Assembly: GCA_019638495.1 (NCBI GenBank)
Contig: JAHBTQ010000004.1
Location: 62,001 to 126,000, forward strand
From: Taibaiella sp.
GTDB lineage: Bacteria; Bacteroidota; Bacteroidia; Chitinophagales; Chitinophagaceae
DNA: 64,000 nt
Reading direction: 5' to 3'
Shown: piece by piece, positions 45,003 through 53,679 of the stretch
How positions within the stretch are numbered: the first letter of the stretch is position 1
Layout: every line of letters starts with the position of its first letter
Translations under genes and position numbers: made by a program
The notes under the pieces: model-generated
Seen by the model: the letters and a program-made list of their open reading frames with translations, nothing else
Databases searched by the model: none
What the model was told of the DNA's origin: nothing

Positions 45003-46778
45003 TTATAGCACCTCTTTTTCTTTAGCTTGCTCCACTGCCGTATAGAGATCATAGTAAGCGCCTCTTGCGTCAATAAGCTGTGCGTGATTACCGCGCTCTG
45101 TCACCACGCCTTTATCCATCACTATTATTTCGTCTGCCTTGCGGATAGTGGAAAGGCGGTGCGCGATGACAATAGACGTGCGTCCCTTTATTAGCGTATC
45201 AATAGCATACTGAATCAGCATTTCGCTTTCGCTGTCTACGCTTGATGTAGCCTCGTCCAGCACAAGAATAGCAGGATCGTAAAGCAATGCCCGCGCAAAA
45301 GAGATCAGTTGGCGTTGCCCCTGAGAGAGTGTATTGCCACGCTCCATTATGTTGAAGTCATACCCTCCCGGCAGCCGCATAATAAAGTCGTGAATGCCCA
45401 GCATGGTACAGACATTTACCACCTGCTCTCTTGTTAGATTTTCATTGCGCAGCGTTATGTTATCAGCCACAGTACCCGAAAAGAGGAATACGTCCTGCAG
45501 CACTATGCCAATGCGGCTGCGCAGGCTGTAGATATCATATTCCTTCAGCTCTCTGCCATCAATTAATATCTGCCCCTCTTCAATCTCGTAAAGGCGGTTG
45601 AGTATGCTTATCAGCGACGTCTTACCGGCACCCGTGTGCCCCACAACCGCCATGGTCTTACCTGCCTGTAGTTTGAATGAAACACCACGCAGCACAGGCG
45701 ATTCCGGTTTGTACCGGAAATGCACATCCCTAAACTCCACTTCCCCACGTATGTTGTCCGCACTTTGTGTTCCGTTATCCTGCAGATGATCACTGCTGTC
45801 AAGCACGGTGAACACGCGCTCCCCGGCTATCATGCCCATCTGCAGTACGTTGAACTTATCGGCCATCATACGCAATGGGCGGAACAATAAGTTCAGGTAC
45901 ATCACAAACGAGATGATGACACCCACTGTCAAGCCCACATGCATCATTCTGGCTGCGCCGTACCAAACGAGCAATCCGAGAGAGATAGCAAGTATTATCT
46001 CCACTATCGGGAAGAATACTGAGTAGGCAAAAATGCTCTTGATGTTTGCATTCCTGTGTTCCTTGTTAATTGCCTTGAACTTGCCAAATTCCCTGTCTTC
46101 AGCAGCAAATGCCTGCACTATATACATGCCGGTAAGGTGCTCCTGGGCAAACGCATTCAAAGCCGCAACAGCATTTCGCACACGCTGGTACGATTTGTTT
46201 ACTGCTTCTTTAAACCACCACGTTGCCAGGATAAGGAATGGAAATGTAGCCAGGCACACCAATGTAAGCCGCCAGTCGGTTGCCAGCATTACGGTGATAA
46301 TGGCAAGAATCGTTAGTATATCCGCAATAATGGATATAACACCCTCGGAGAAAATGTCGTTGATAGCCTCTATGTCGTTGATGGTCCTCGTGGTGAGTGT
46401 GCCTATCGGTGTATGGTCATAATAGGAAACGTTCTGAAAAAGTACTTTGCGGAATACGCCATTGCGCATATCGTTCACCACCGACTGCCCCAGCCAGTTG
46501 GCACGATAAGTAAACCAAAAACGCAGCAGGCTTTCTATTACCAGTATTCCAAACTGGAATACGCTAATCCATATCAGTCCCTTCAGCAGGTTGTTTCCAA
46601 TGTACTTGTCTACGGAAACCTTTATCAGGTAAGGCCTTAGCGGAGAGACAACTGCAAGCACCACGGCGAGCGTCGCAACGGTATACAAGGTAGCACGATA
46701 AGGGCCGGTGAATGCAAATATTCGCCGCAACAATCCCAGGTTGAAAACCTTCTTTTTTGTATTTCCTTCTTTTGCCAA
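45003..46778 (-). CDS. ABC transporter, fused permease and ATPase (exporter type)
   Basis: 591 residues, one transmembrane domain (about 30-320) and one nucleotide-binding domain. Walker A GHTGAGKTSL (near 380), signature LSQGQRQLISFARALL and Walker B ILVLDEATSSVD, switch AHRLSTI. This is the lipid A/multidrug half-exporter plan. It starts 3 bp after prfB, so the two are co-transcribed, although no functional link is obvious. The second such exporter in the window (10344-12143) is more distant than a recent duplicate. Confidence 0.92.
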   Translation of the reverse strand: MAKEGNTKKKVFNLGLLRRIFAFTGPYRATLYTVATLAVVLAVVSPLRPYLIKVSVDKYIGNNLLKGLIWISVFQFGILVIESLLRFWFTYRANWLGQSVVNDMRNGVFRKVLFQNVSYYDHTPIGTLTTRTINDIEAINDIFSEGVISIIADILTILAIITVMLATDWRLTLVCLATFPFLILATWWFKEAVNKSYQRVRNAVAALNAFAQEHLTGMYIVQAFAAEDREFGKFKAINKEHRNANIKSIFAYSVFFPIVEIILAISLGLLVWYGAARMMHVGLTVGVIISFVMYLNLLFRPLRMMADKFNVLQMGMIAGERVFTVLDSSDHLQDNGTQSADNIRGEVEFRDVHFRYKPESPVLRGVSFKLQAGKTMAVVGHTGAGKTSLISILNRLYEIEEGQILIDGRELKEYDIYSLRSRIGIVLQDVFLFSGTVADNITLRNENLTREQVVNVCTMLGIHDFIMRLPGGYDFNIMERGNTLSQGQRQLISFARALLYDPAILVLDEATSSVDSESEMLIQYAIDTLIKGRTSIVIAHRLSTIRKADEIIVMDKGVVTERGNHAQLIDARGAYYDLYTAVEQAKEKEVL

Positions 46779-46781
46779 ACC

Positions 46782-47870
46782 TTACTGCTCCTCTTTTTCC
46801 GCCATCAGGTATGCTTTGATAAAATCGTCTATCTCACCATCCATTACGGGCTGCACATTTCCCACCTCGTAGTCTGTACGATGATCTTTGATCATTTTAT
46901 ACGGATGAAACACATAACTCCTTATCTGCGAGCCCCACTCAATCTTTTTCTTTGCCGAGTTGGTGGCATTCATTATTTCTTGGCGCTTGCGTAGCTCCTC
47001 TTCATAAAGTCGGCTCTTCAGCATTGTTAGTGCCTTTTCCCTGTTCTCACCCTGGGTACGCGCCTGCTGGCACTCTACTATTATACCAGACGGTATGTGT
47101 TTCAGCCGCACCGCCGTTTCCACCTTATTCACGTTCTGCCCGCCAGAACCACCGGAACGAAAAAACGCCCATTCCAGATCTGCAGGGCTCACCTGCACTT
47201 CTATGGTATCGTCAATAAGCGGATAAACAAACACAGATGCAAACGATGTGTGACGCCGGGCATTAGAATCAAACGGCGAAATGCGCACCAGTCGATGTAC
47301 CCCACTTTCAGCCTTCAGCAGTCCGTATGCAAACTCGCCGTCAAACTCCAGCGTTGCCTGCTTTATGCCTGCACCATCGCCATACTGCACATCTACTTCG
47401 CTCACCTTCCATCCCTGCTTCTCACCATACATCCTATACATGCGCAGCAACATCTCAGCCCAATCTTGGCTTTCTGTTCCACCTGCACCACTGTTTATCA
47501 CTACCATTGCAGGCATTTCATCCTCCGGCGCATTCAGTGTGCTCTTAAACTCCAGTTCGTCCAGGTTCTTTATAGCTTTGTCATAGGCCTCCTGCACTTC
47601 CTCTTCTTTTGCCTCGCCCTCCTTCCAGAAATCGAACAGCACGGCAAAGTCTTCTACAGATGCACTGACGCTATCGAATAACTCTGTCCAATATTTGTCG
47701 ATCTTTATTTCCTTCAGGATTCCGGTTGCGCGGGCATTATCATCCCAAAATCCGGGCGACAGGCTTAGCTGCCTGTCATTTTCCATCTTTGCCAGCCTGT
47801 CCTCTATGCGCAGAAAGCGACGCAGGTGCTGCACGCGGTCCCGCATTTCTTTCAGGTTCTCTTGTGTCAT
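46782..47870 (-). CDS. prfB: Peptide chain release factor 2
   Basis: 362 residues. The stop-codon reading motif SPF ([14 protein letters not shown]) marks RF2, which reads UGA and UAA; the catalytic loop is [16 protein letters not shown]. The reading frame is continuous from the ATG: the internal frameshift and UGA that autoregulate RF2 in E. coli and many bacteria are absent (the region reads [10 protein letters not shown]). An exact -7 element lies 8 bp before the ATG. Followed at once by the ABC exporter. Confidence 0.96.
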   Translation of the reverse strand: MTQENLKEMRDRVQHLRRFLRIEDRLAKMENDRQLSLSPGFWDDNARATGILKEIKIDKYWTELFDSVSASVEDFAVLFDFWKEGEAKEEEVQEAYDKAIKNLDELEFKSTLNAPEDEMPAMVVINSGAGGTESQDWAEMLLRMYRMYGEKQGWKVSEVDVQYGDGAGIKQATLEFDGEFAYGLLKAESGVHRLVRISPFDSNARRHTSFASVFVYPLIDDTIEVQVSPADLEWAFFRSGGSGGQNVNKVETAVRLKHIPSGIIVECQQARTQGENREKALTMLKSRLYEEELRKRQEIMNATNSAKKKIEWGSQIRSYVFHPYKMIKDHRTDYEVGNVQPVMDGEIDDFIKAYLMAEKEEQ

Positions 47871-47878
47871 ACAGGGTG

Positions 47879-47886
47879 CAAAGGTA
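47879..47886 (-). promoter_or_regulatory. Probable -7 promoter element of prfB
   Basis: Minus strand TACCTTTG, exact TAnnTTTG, 8 bp before the prfB ATG, so a nearly leaderless mRNA is predicted. Confidence 0.55.
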
Positions 47887-47938
47887 AGACAATGTACCTA
47901 CCGCTAATTGCTAATCTGGCCGCAGCAGCAACCAGCCA

Positions 47939-48526
47939 TTATACCACAAAGATTCGGTTGTCCCGGCTCTCAATGATTTTGTGTTCCGGGAAGACGGCGG
48001 CAAAATTGTGACAAAAAGCGTTCCAGTCTCCGGGATCGTTGACTATATAATTCATCGCCAATCGTCCATTTAGTGACTGCCTCGCCTTAACGGCCTTGAG
48101 AAAAGAAGTGGAAGTCACAAACTCGGGCACATGTCGACCGAAAAAGATGTCTATGAAAATGAAGTCGTATTGCTGGTCATCGCGTTGAATAAAATCAGCA
48201 GCGTCTTCACAAACTGGTATCATCCGGGCATCGCTTGCGGAAAGTTCCATCGCCCACTTCAATACCGTCTTATCCTTTTCCACAAGGGTGAATTCCGGGT
48301 TGCCACCCTTAGACCTCATAACCTCAACAATGCTGCCAAGACCCGTACCCAAAACCAATGCATTCCTGAAAGCGGGTAAGGCAGCCGAAAAATGTTTGCA
48401 AACAGCTATTGCCGGCTCATACTTATCACCATCTGAATAATATGCCTCACGTGTGGCCAATTGAAACCTTCCACCGGTCATTGTCAACTCAAGGTAGGGA
48501 TTGTCAGGCGTAGCAGTTTTACGCAA
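47939..48526 (-). CDS. Spermidine-synthase-like methyltransferase-fold protein
   Basis: At least 195 residues from a TTG at 48526. Rossmann fold with ALVLGTGLGSIVEVM as the nucleotide-binding strand, FTLVEKDKTVLKWA and YDFIFIDIFFGR, the pattern of SpeE-like enzymes. The usual SpeE N-terminal part is short, so this may be a stand-alone SpeE-like domain with another substrate. The frame is open upstream: the residues KIPFYKRLISYVAPV before the TTG resemble the family N-terminus, so the real start may be a CTG at 48577. It follows plsY on the same strand and may be translated with it. Confidence 0.8.
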   Translation of the reverse strand: MRKTATPDNPYLELTMTGGRFQLATREAYYSDGDKYEPAIAVCKHFSAALPAFRNALVLGTGLGSIVEVMRSKGGNPEFTLVEKDKTVLKWAMELSASDARMIPVCEDAADFIQRDDQQYDFIFIDIFFGRHVPEFVTSTSFLKAVKARQSLNGRLAMNYIVNDPGDWNAFCHNFAAVFPEHKIIESRDNRIFVV

Positions 48527-48593
48527 TGTTACCGGAGCAACATAGCTGATCAGCCTCTTATAGAATGGTATTTTCAGAAAGAAAAGTTTCGCA

Positions 48594-49232
48594 CTATCGA
48601 CGCGATTTGCGCTTGCGGAAGATCGGCACCTTGCTCTCGTTGCCGCTGAGCAGGCGGCTAATGTTCTTATGATGGGTCAGCACGACGAGAAAAGCCGTCG
48701 CTATTGCAAACAAACGGTAGCTCAATTCCTGTGCCTGGGCATTGAAAATGAACAGAATTAGTACCGGGAAAGCAATACTTGCCGCAATAGAACTCAGCGA
48801 TACATAGCGTGTCAACATCAGCATCATTACAAACACAAGCACAAGGCTTACCGCTACAATCGGATGAATGGACAATATCATGCCAAAAAGTGTAGCTATG
48901 CCTTTTCCTCCACGGAATTCTGCCCAAATAGGAAATATGTGACCAATTACTGCAGCCAAACCAAGGAATATCTGAAGGTTTACAAACGGTTCGCTTGTCC
49001 ACGCATAGTGAGAAAAGATCGAAAGTTTAACTGCAAGAAATCCCTTCATCATGTCAGCGATCATAACCGCTGAACCTGCCTGCTTACCTAGTATGCGAAA
49101 GGTATTTGTGGCACCTGCATTGCCACTGCCATGCTCCCTGATATCTATTCCGTACATCCATTTGCTAACCCAAACTGCTGAGGGAACTGACCCTAACAAA
49201 TAAGCTATAACAATAAGAATCGCAATCGTCAT
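48594..49232 (-). CDS. plsY: Glycerol-3-phosphate acyltransferase PlsY
   Basis: 212 residues from the ATG at 49232; an upstream ATG at 49262 adds ten residues not found in the family. Five helices with the conserved loops GSVPSAVWV, GSGNAGATNTFR (motif 1), GHIFPIWAEFRGGKGIATLFG (motif 2) and the C-terminal loop. PlsY uses acyl phosphate to put the first acyl chain on glycerol 3-phosphate in the inner membrane. The C-terminal tail is very basic (VPIFRKRKSRR). The SpeE-like gene follows in the same direction. Confidence 0.95.
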   Translation of the reverse strand: MTIAILIVIAYLLGSVPSAVWVSKWMYGIDIREHGSGNAGATNTFRILGKQAGSAVMIADMMKGFLAVKLSIFSHYAWTSEPFVNLQIFLGLAAVIGHIFPIWAEFRGGKGIATLFGMILSIHPIVAVSLVLVFVMMLMLTRYVSLSSIAASIAFPVLILFIFNAQAQELSYRLFAIATAFLVVLTHHKNISRLLSGNESKVPIFRKRKSRR

Positions 49233-49351
49233 TATTAATTTTCGTGTTACTGGTAAAAACAAATGTAATAGACTTGATTCACAAATCCTAACTCACATGC
49301 CCGAATAGAAGCATTTTCGCAACAAATAGAATACGGCATTTTTGCATTGTT

Positions 49352-50170
49352 TTAACACTTGCTACAGGCGATACTTATCCAACCGTTCAGCTTGTTAACA
49401 TGTTTAATCCCAAAGCCCGCATCTTTTGCAGCCTGTGTCACAATAGCCTCATCCTCTTCCAGCAAGCCACTCATCACCAAAATTCCGCTGCTGCAAGTTT
49501 TACTGTAGAGCAGGGACATTGTTTCAAGCAAGATATGCCGGTTAATGTTCGCCAAAACTACTTCAAAGCATCCGCCGTCGGTATCTTCAAGCGTAGCTCG
49601 CTGCACCAATACATGTCTGGTGGCGTTTCGCTCCGTATTCTCAATAGAATTATTCACAGCCCATTCGTCATTGTCTATTGCCAGAATATCTGCACCGCCC
49701 AGCTTTTCAGCAAGTATGGCAAGCACACCCGTCCCTGTACCGAAGTCGAGCACGCGCCTGCCGGCAAAATCGATACCCTGCATCGCAAGTATCATCAACT
49801 GTGTTGTTGCGTGGTGTCCCGTACCAAAAGACATCTTGGGTGTAATCACAATTTCATGGGTAGTGTCTCGTGCCGGAGCATGAAAGTGTGCTCTAATTGT
49901 ACAAAAGTCGCCAACAACTACCGGCTCAAAACCAGACTCCCAAAGGGCATTCCAATTCTGCTCAGCTACATCCGCTATAGAATAGGTATAACCCTGCTCT
50001 TCAGCCATTGAGGTTATTATTCCTTCATCAAATTCTGCTTCCGGTATATACGCCAGAAGCGCATCTTCCCGCTCCTCAAATCCAGTATATCCCAAATCAT
50101 TAAGCAGAGCCATAGCTATCTCTCGCTGTTCAGCCTGCAGTCCATTGATCGTAATCTCTTTGTGTACCAT
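49352..50170 (-). CDS. prmA: Ribosomal protein L11 methyltransferase PrmA
   Basis: 272 residues from the ATG at 50170; the open frame reaches 50233, but the extra 21 residues run through the terminator of the neighbouring gene. N-terminal substrate domain, then the SAM-binding core MSFGTGHHATTQLM, RRVLDFGTGTGVLAILAEKLG, DNDEWAV and VVLANINRHILLE (NPxY-like catalytic block). It trimethylates ribosomal protein L11. No neighbour is obviously linked. Confidence 0.94.
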   Translation of the reverse strand: MVHKEITINGLQAEQREIAMALLNDLGYTGFEEREDALLAYIPEAEFDEGIITSMAEEQGYTYSIADVAEQNWNALWESGFEPVVVGDFCTIRAHFHAPARDTTHEIVITPKMSFGTGHHATTQLMILAMQGIDFAGRRVLDFGTGTGVLAILAEKLGGADILAIDNDEWAVNNSIENTERNATRHVLVQRATLEDTDGGCFEVVLANINRHILLETMSLLYSKTCSSGILVMSGLLEEDEAIVTQAAKDAGFGIKHVNKLNGWISIACSKC

Positions 50171-50197
50171 TAAAATTGTATGTTGCCTAAAAGAAGG

Positions 50198-50220
50198 AAG
50201 GTTGCACAATGTGCAACCTT
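50198..50220. terminator. Terminator between the PorE-like gene and prmA
   Basis: Perfect inverted repeat AAGGTTGCACA / TGTGCAACCTT, followed on the minus strand by CCTTCTTTT. It lies 24 bp beyond the PorE-like stop codon and ends that transcript; prmA starts inside or below it. Confidence 0.75.
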
Positions 50221-50243
50221 CTTTAAGTATCACTTAATGCGAC

Positions 50244-52520
50244 TTATTCATCGTCGTCTACAGGCCTCTTACCAGGAGCTACCGGCTCATCGCCGCCCTC
50301 ATCAGGCTCTACCTGCAGGTTACGCTCCTGCTGGTCCATAGTACCAGGCATTGCGCTGTTGTAAAGCACGCGACGCGTAGGTAGGTCAGTAACGATCCTG
50401 AACTCTGTACGGCGGTTTAGCTGGCGTCCTTCAGGATTGTCTTTGCCTCCCATTGAGTTTGGTGCCACTGCATTCTTGTTACCAAATCCACGTGCAGTCA
50501 TCCTTGCACGATCAATGCCATTTTTCTCCAGGTAATCAAGCACTGCCTGCGCACGACGCTGAGACAGCGCCAGGTTGTACTCTTCTTTACCCTTTCCATC
50601 TGTATATGAGTAGATCTCTACGGAGATTGATGGGTTATCCGTCATGAAATGCAATACAGAATCAAGTGCCGCAACCGACTCAGGACGAAGCGCAGCCTTA
50701 TCATAGTCGTAGTAAATGTTGCTAACGCTGAAGCTTACTTTGATGCTATCAAGGAAGATGGTCACAACCACTGTGTCATCAGGATCTGCACGCTTGATCT
50801 CCATGGTGCTTACAGAAGCACGGCTTGAAGTGTAACCTGGCTTGTCGGCAGTGATCACATAGCTGTGAGCACGAGACATATTGAACAGGAACTTACCGTC
50901 TTCAGAGTTATAAGTATTCAGGTCACCCTTCTGATCTATCATCTTAACAACGGATTCATTCAGGAGTTCGCCTGACTTCTTATCAACCACCTTACCCATT
51001 ACAACCAGACGTGGCTCATACTGTACGCGCCAGATATCATTACAGCAAGTTGGGTTTTTCAATGCAAACGAACCGATACGGTTTGACACCAGGTAGCCGT
51101 CTGGCTTGCCTACAGGATCAAGGATAAAGTAAAGCTCGTCAGCGCAAGTATTTATAGGATACCCAAGGTTATGCAGGTTCTTGTAACGTGAAGGACCACC
51201 CTCTGCAGAATACAAGTCAAAACCACCCATTGACACCTGTCCGCTCGATGCGAAATAAAGCGTCTTAGTGCGGCTGTCATAGTAAGGTGTCAATTCGTCT
51301 TCTTTGGTATTTACAACCTTACCGCAGTTCTGTGGACGACCGAAACGACCATCACGCGGATCGATTACTGAGTACCAGATGTCATAGCGACCACGGCTCT
51401 GCAGCTTACGGTCAGATGCGAAGAACATTACCTCTTTCTTACCAACCTTTGCAACGTAAGGCATTGTGTTATGCCCCTGCTCTTCCAGGCCCGGAACCAT
51501 TACCGGTACAGACCATCCTTCAACATCAAAAGTCGAGTAGTAGATATCACATTTAGACTTGTTAGAGTCGTTTTCATCAATGAAACACTTTGAGAAATAG
51601 AACTTCCTTCCGCCCGGTGCCCAGCAACCATTTGCTGTGTTAAAATGAGGATCGTTAAATCCACCGTCATAAAAAGGTAAAGGCCACTGGAAAGAATCTA
51701 CATAGCCTTTCTGCTTGTGAGAAATTACAAACTGTTCTTTGTTTTCATTAGCTCGGCGGCTACCACCTCCATTATACGTCTCGATAACATCACTGCGGCC
51801 TATCTTTCCTGTACGCACATTTACCAGTGTACCAAAAAGCAGCGCAGAGTCACCAAGCGGATATGGCGCCAACTCTGTATACGCACTATTTACGTTTGGA
51901 CCAGCATTTACCACGGTAACCGGCTGAGGATCTTTTACTGACTTAATTGCCATCTCACAACCTGCGATCTCAACCTTAATGCGCTTCTTCAGGTTTTTGA
52001 TCATCTTCGGGTCAATCGTACGATCGGGGTTGTTTTCGATCATTGGATTAGCGTTTGGTGCTTCCTTGATCGGGTTCTTCTTGTAGTCGTCCAGAAACTC
52101 GTTAAACTGCTCGATAGCAAGTTGATACTCACACTGTTGCTTGAGCATCAAGCCTGCATAAAACACAGAAAACGGGAAGATCTTCTTTCCCAGGTTCTTG
52201 GTTTCTATATAGTAATGCGCAGCAGGTACGTAGTCGCGCGTGGCGCGGTAACACTCCCCGAGCTGGAACGTGAGGTACGGGTTACGCTCATCGATCTGCT
52301 TCAGCTGCTGGTAGTAATCTATCGCATTAAAATAACTTCCCTGGGCAAACAAGAGGTCGGCGTAGGCTAACTTGGACTTATATGATGAACCTTTGATCGG
52401 GTCATTTGCCTTATTGCGGTATTTCTCAATGTTATTCCTTTGGGCATTTGCCTGATGTGAAACTATCAATATCGTAGCTAAAAACAGGTACAGCCAGTTT
52501 CTTCTCATGTGCGTGAGCAT
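50244..52520 (-). CDS. PorE-like OmpA-family T9SS protein
   Basis: 758 residues, or 754 from the second ATG at 52508, which better fits the signal peptide (MRRNWLYLFLATILIVSHQANAQ). Domains in order: TPR repeats (about 45-150), a WD40/PD40-like propeller (about 190-480), a carboxypeptidase-regulatory-like beta domain (about 500-590, VMGKVVDKKSGELLNESVV) and an OmpA peptidoglycan-binding domain (about 600-715, IYYDYDKAALRPES and NRRTEFRIV). This four-part plan is that of PorE, a T9SS component that ties the outer-membrane machine to the cell wall. Gene order with PorP/SprF and a type B cargo upstream supports a T9SS role. Confidence 0.9.
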   Translation of the reverse strand: MLTHMRRNWLYLFLATILIVSHQANAQRNNIEKYRNKANDPIKGSSYKSKLAYADLLFAQGSYFNAIDYYQQLKQIDERNPYLTFQLGECYRATRDYVPAAHYYIETKNLGKKIFPFSVFYAGLMLKQQCEYQLAIEQFNEFLDDYKKNPIKEAPNANPMIENNPDRTIDPKMIKNLKKRIKVEIAGCEMAIKSVKDPQPVTVVNAGPNVNSAYTELAPYPLGDSALLFGTLVNVRTGKIGRSDVIETYNGGGSRRANENKEQFVISHKQKGYVDSFQWPLPFYDGGFNDPHFNTANGCWAPGGRKFYFSKCFIDENDSNKSKCDIYYSTFDVEGWSVPVMVPGLEEQGHNTMPYVAKVGKKEVMFFASDRKLQSRGRYDIWYSVIDPRDGRFGRPQNCGKVVNTKEDELTPYYDSRTKTLYFASSGQVSMGGFDLYSAEGGPSRYKNLHNLGYPINTCADELYFILDPVGKPDGYLVSNRIGSFALKNPTCCNDIWRVQYEPRLVVMGKVVDKKSGELLNESVVKMIDQKGDLNTYNSEDGKFLFNMSRAHSYVITADKPGYTSSRASVSTMEIKRADPDDTVVVTIFLDSIKVSFSVSNIYYDYDKAALRPESVAALDSVLHFMTDNPSISVEIYSYTDGKGKEEYNLALSQRRAQAVLDYLEKNGIDRARMTARGFGNKNAVAPNSMGGKDNPEGRQLNRRTEFRIVTDLPTRRVLYNSAMPGTMDQQERNLQVEPDEGGDEPVAPGKRPVDDDE

Positions 52521-52551
52521 TATTAATGGATATAAAAGTATAAATTGGTTT

Positions 52552-52593
52552 TAAAAAAAAGAAGGGCTTTTAAAAAAAGTTTTCAGCCCTTCT
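52552..52593 (-). terminator. Intrinsic terminator after the PorP/SprF gene
   Basis: Stem AGAAGGGCT / AGCCCTTCT (52560-52568 with 52585-52593) and, on the minus strand, a run of eight T after it. It separates the PorP/SprF transcript from the PorE-like gene. Confidence 0.85.
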
Positions 52594-52614
52594 CAAATAT
52601 AGTATGCACCTCTA

Positions 52615-53655
52615 TTAGAAGCGATCGCAAGGAATCACCCTCTTACCGGCAAATTTTTGCGGGTATGGAGCGATATAACGGAGAGCGATTTCGAAACCTC
52701 CACGGCCATTGCTGGCAGAGTTGAGTGATGATATATTATAATCGTATGCAATACCAATCCTTATTCCTTTTAGCTCTATACCCGCATTAAGGATCGCAGC
52801 ATCTGAAGTGCGATACCATGCACCCAGGAATAATGCTGTAGAGAAGTTTGTGTAACCAACATACTGACCTGTGTAGTACAGGAATTCGTTACCTGCAATG
52901 ATCTCGCTGGCAGATGCCTGGTTTTGGTAGATAACAGCAGGACGAAGGTAGAAACGGTCACTTGCACGTGCAGAAAGGCCCGCCTGTGCAGTGTAGCGCA
53001 TGTCCAGACCTACAGTGCTTGTCTGCTTCTTCAGCAGGGCATCATTTGGCTGGTTGATGTTGTTAGCGCCAATGCCTATAACATAGCTCAGCCGCTCGCT
53101 TCCGCCAGCAAGCGAAACGCCTGCATTTACCACGTAGTAGCTTACTGAATTTCCTATCCCTAGTTGGTATTCATTAGATGTGCCCGGAACGAACGTGCCA
53201 TTCACTGATTCATCACCAAAATAAAGCCTGGAAAGGTCTATACTTTTCTGAGCATACGCTCCCTGAAGGCCTACTGCAAGGTCTGTAGAACTTCCAAGTG
53301 TTTTGTGATATGCGAGCGATAGAGCTCCTGTAAAATTCTGAAGGTTACCGTCGCCTGCCTTGTCATTGAACACCTGCAGACCGGCAGCAAGGTAGCCACC
53401 GCCCTGGTCCACATACAAAGGCATATCTGCATAGGCTCCCATTGTCACATAGGGCACTGTAACACTACCCCACTGATTGCGGTAAATACCACCGGCACGT
53501 GCCTGACCGTCAAACATCCCGGTAAATGCAGGATTTACAACCAATGGCTGCATATCAAACTGCGAGAAGTGTATGTCCTGTGCAAAAACTGCAGGAGCGC
53601 TCAAAGATAGAGCTGCAGCTAATGTCAACCGGCCTATGATAGTTTTAGTACTCAT
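52615..53655 (-). CDS. PorP/SprF family type IX secretion outer-membrane protein
   Basis: 346 residues. Signal peptide (1-25, cut after VFA), then the family start QDIHFSQF...NPAFTGMFDGQARAGGIYRNQW, alternating amphipathic strands to the end, consistent with a 14-strand barrel related to FadL/PorP. PorP/SprF proteins bind type B cargo, and SprF is needed to export SprB in Flavobacterium. Here the upstream gene (24 bp gap, same operon) is a type B cargo adhesin, matching that pairing. Confidence 0.92.
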   Translation of the reverse strand: MSTKTIIGRLTLAAALSLSAPAVFAQDIHFSQFDMQPLVVNPAFTGMFDGQARAGGIYRNQWGSVTVPYVTMGAYADMPLYVDQGGGYLAAGLQVFNDKAGDGNLQNFTGALSLAYHKTLGSSTDLAVGLQGAYAQKSIDLSRLYFGDESVNGTFVPGTSNEYQLGIGNSVSYYVVNAGVSLAGGSERLSYVIGIGANNINQPNDALLKKQTSTVGLDMRYTAQAGLSARASDRFYLRPAVIYQNQASASEIIAGNEFLYYTGQYVGYTNFSTALFLGAWYRTSDAAILNAGIELKGIRIGIAYDYNISSLNSASNGRGGFEIALRYIAPYPQKFAGKRVIPCDRF

Positions 53656-53679
53656 CTTGATTATATTATCGTTGTAAAA

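Noticed and set aside
46782..47870. Programmed frameshift in prfB
   Set aside because: The frame is open from the ATG and carries no early UGA, so no frameshift is needed.
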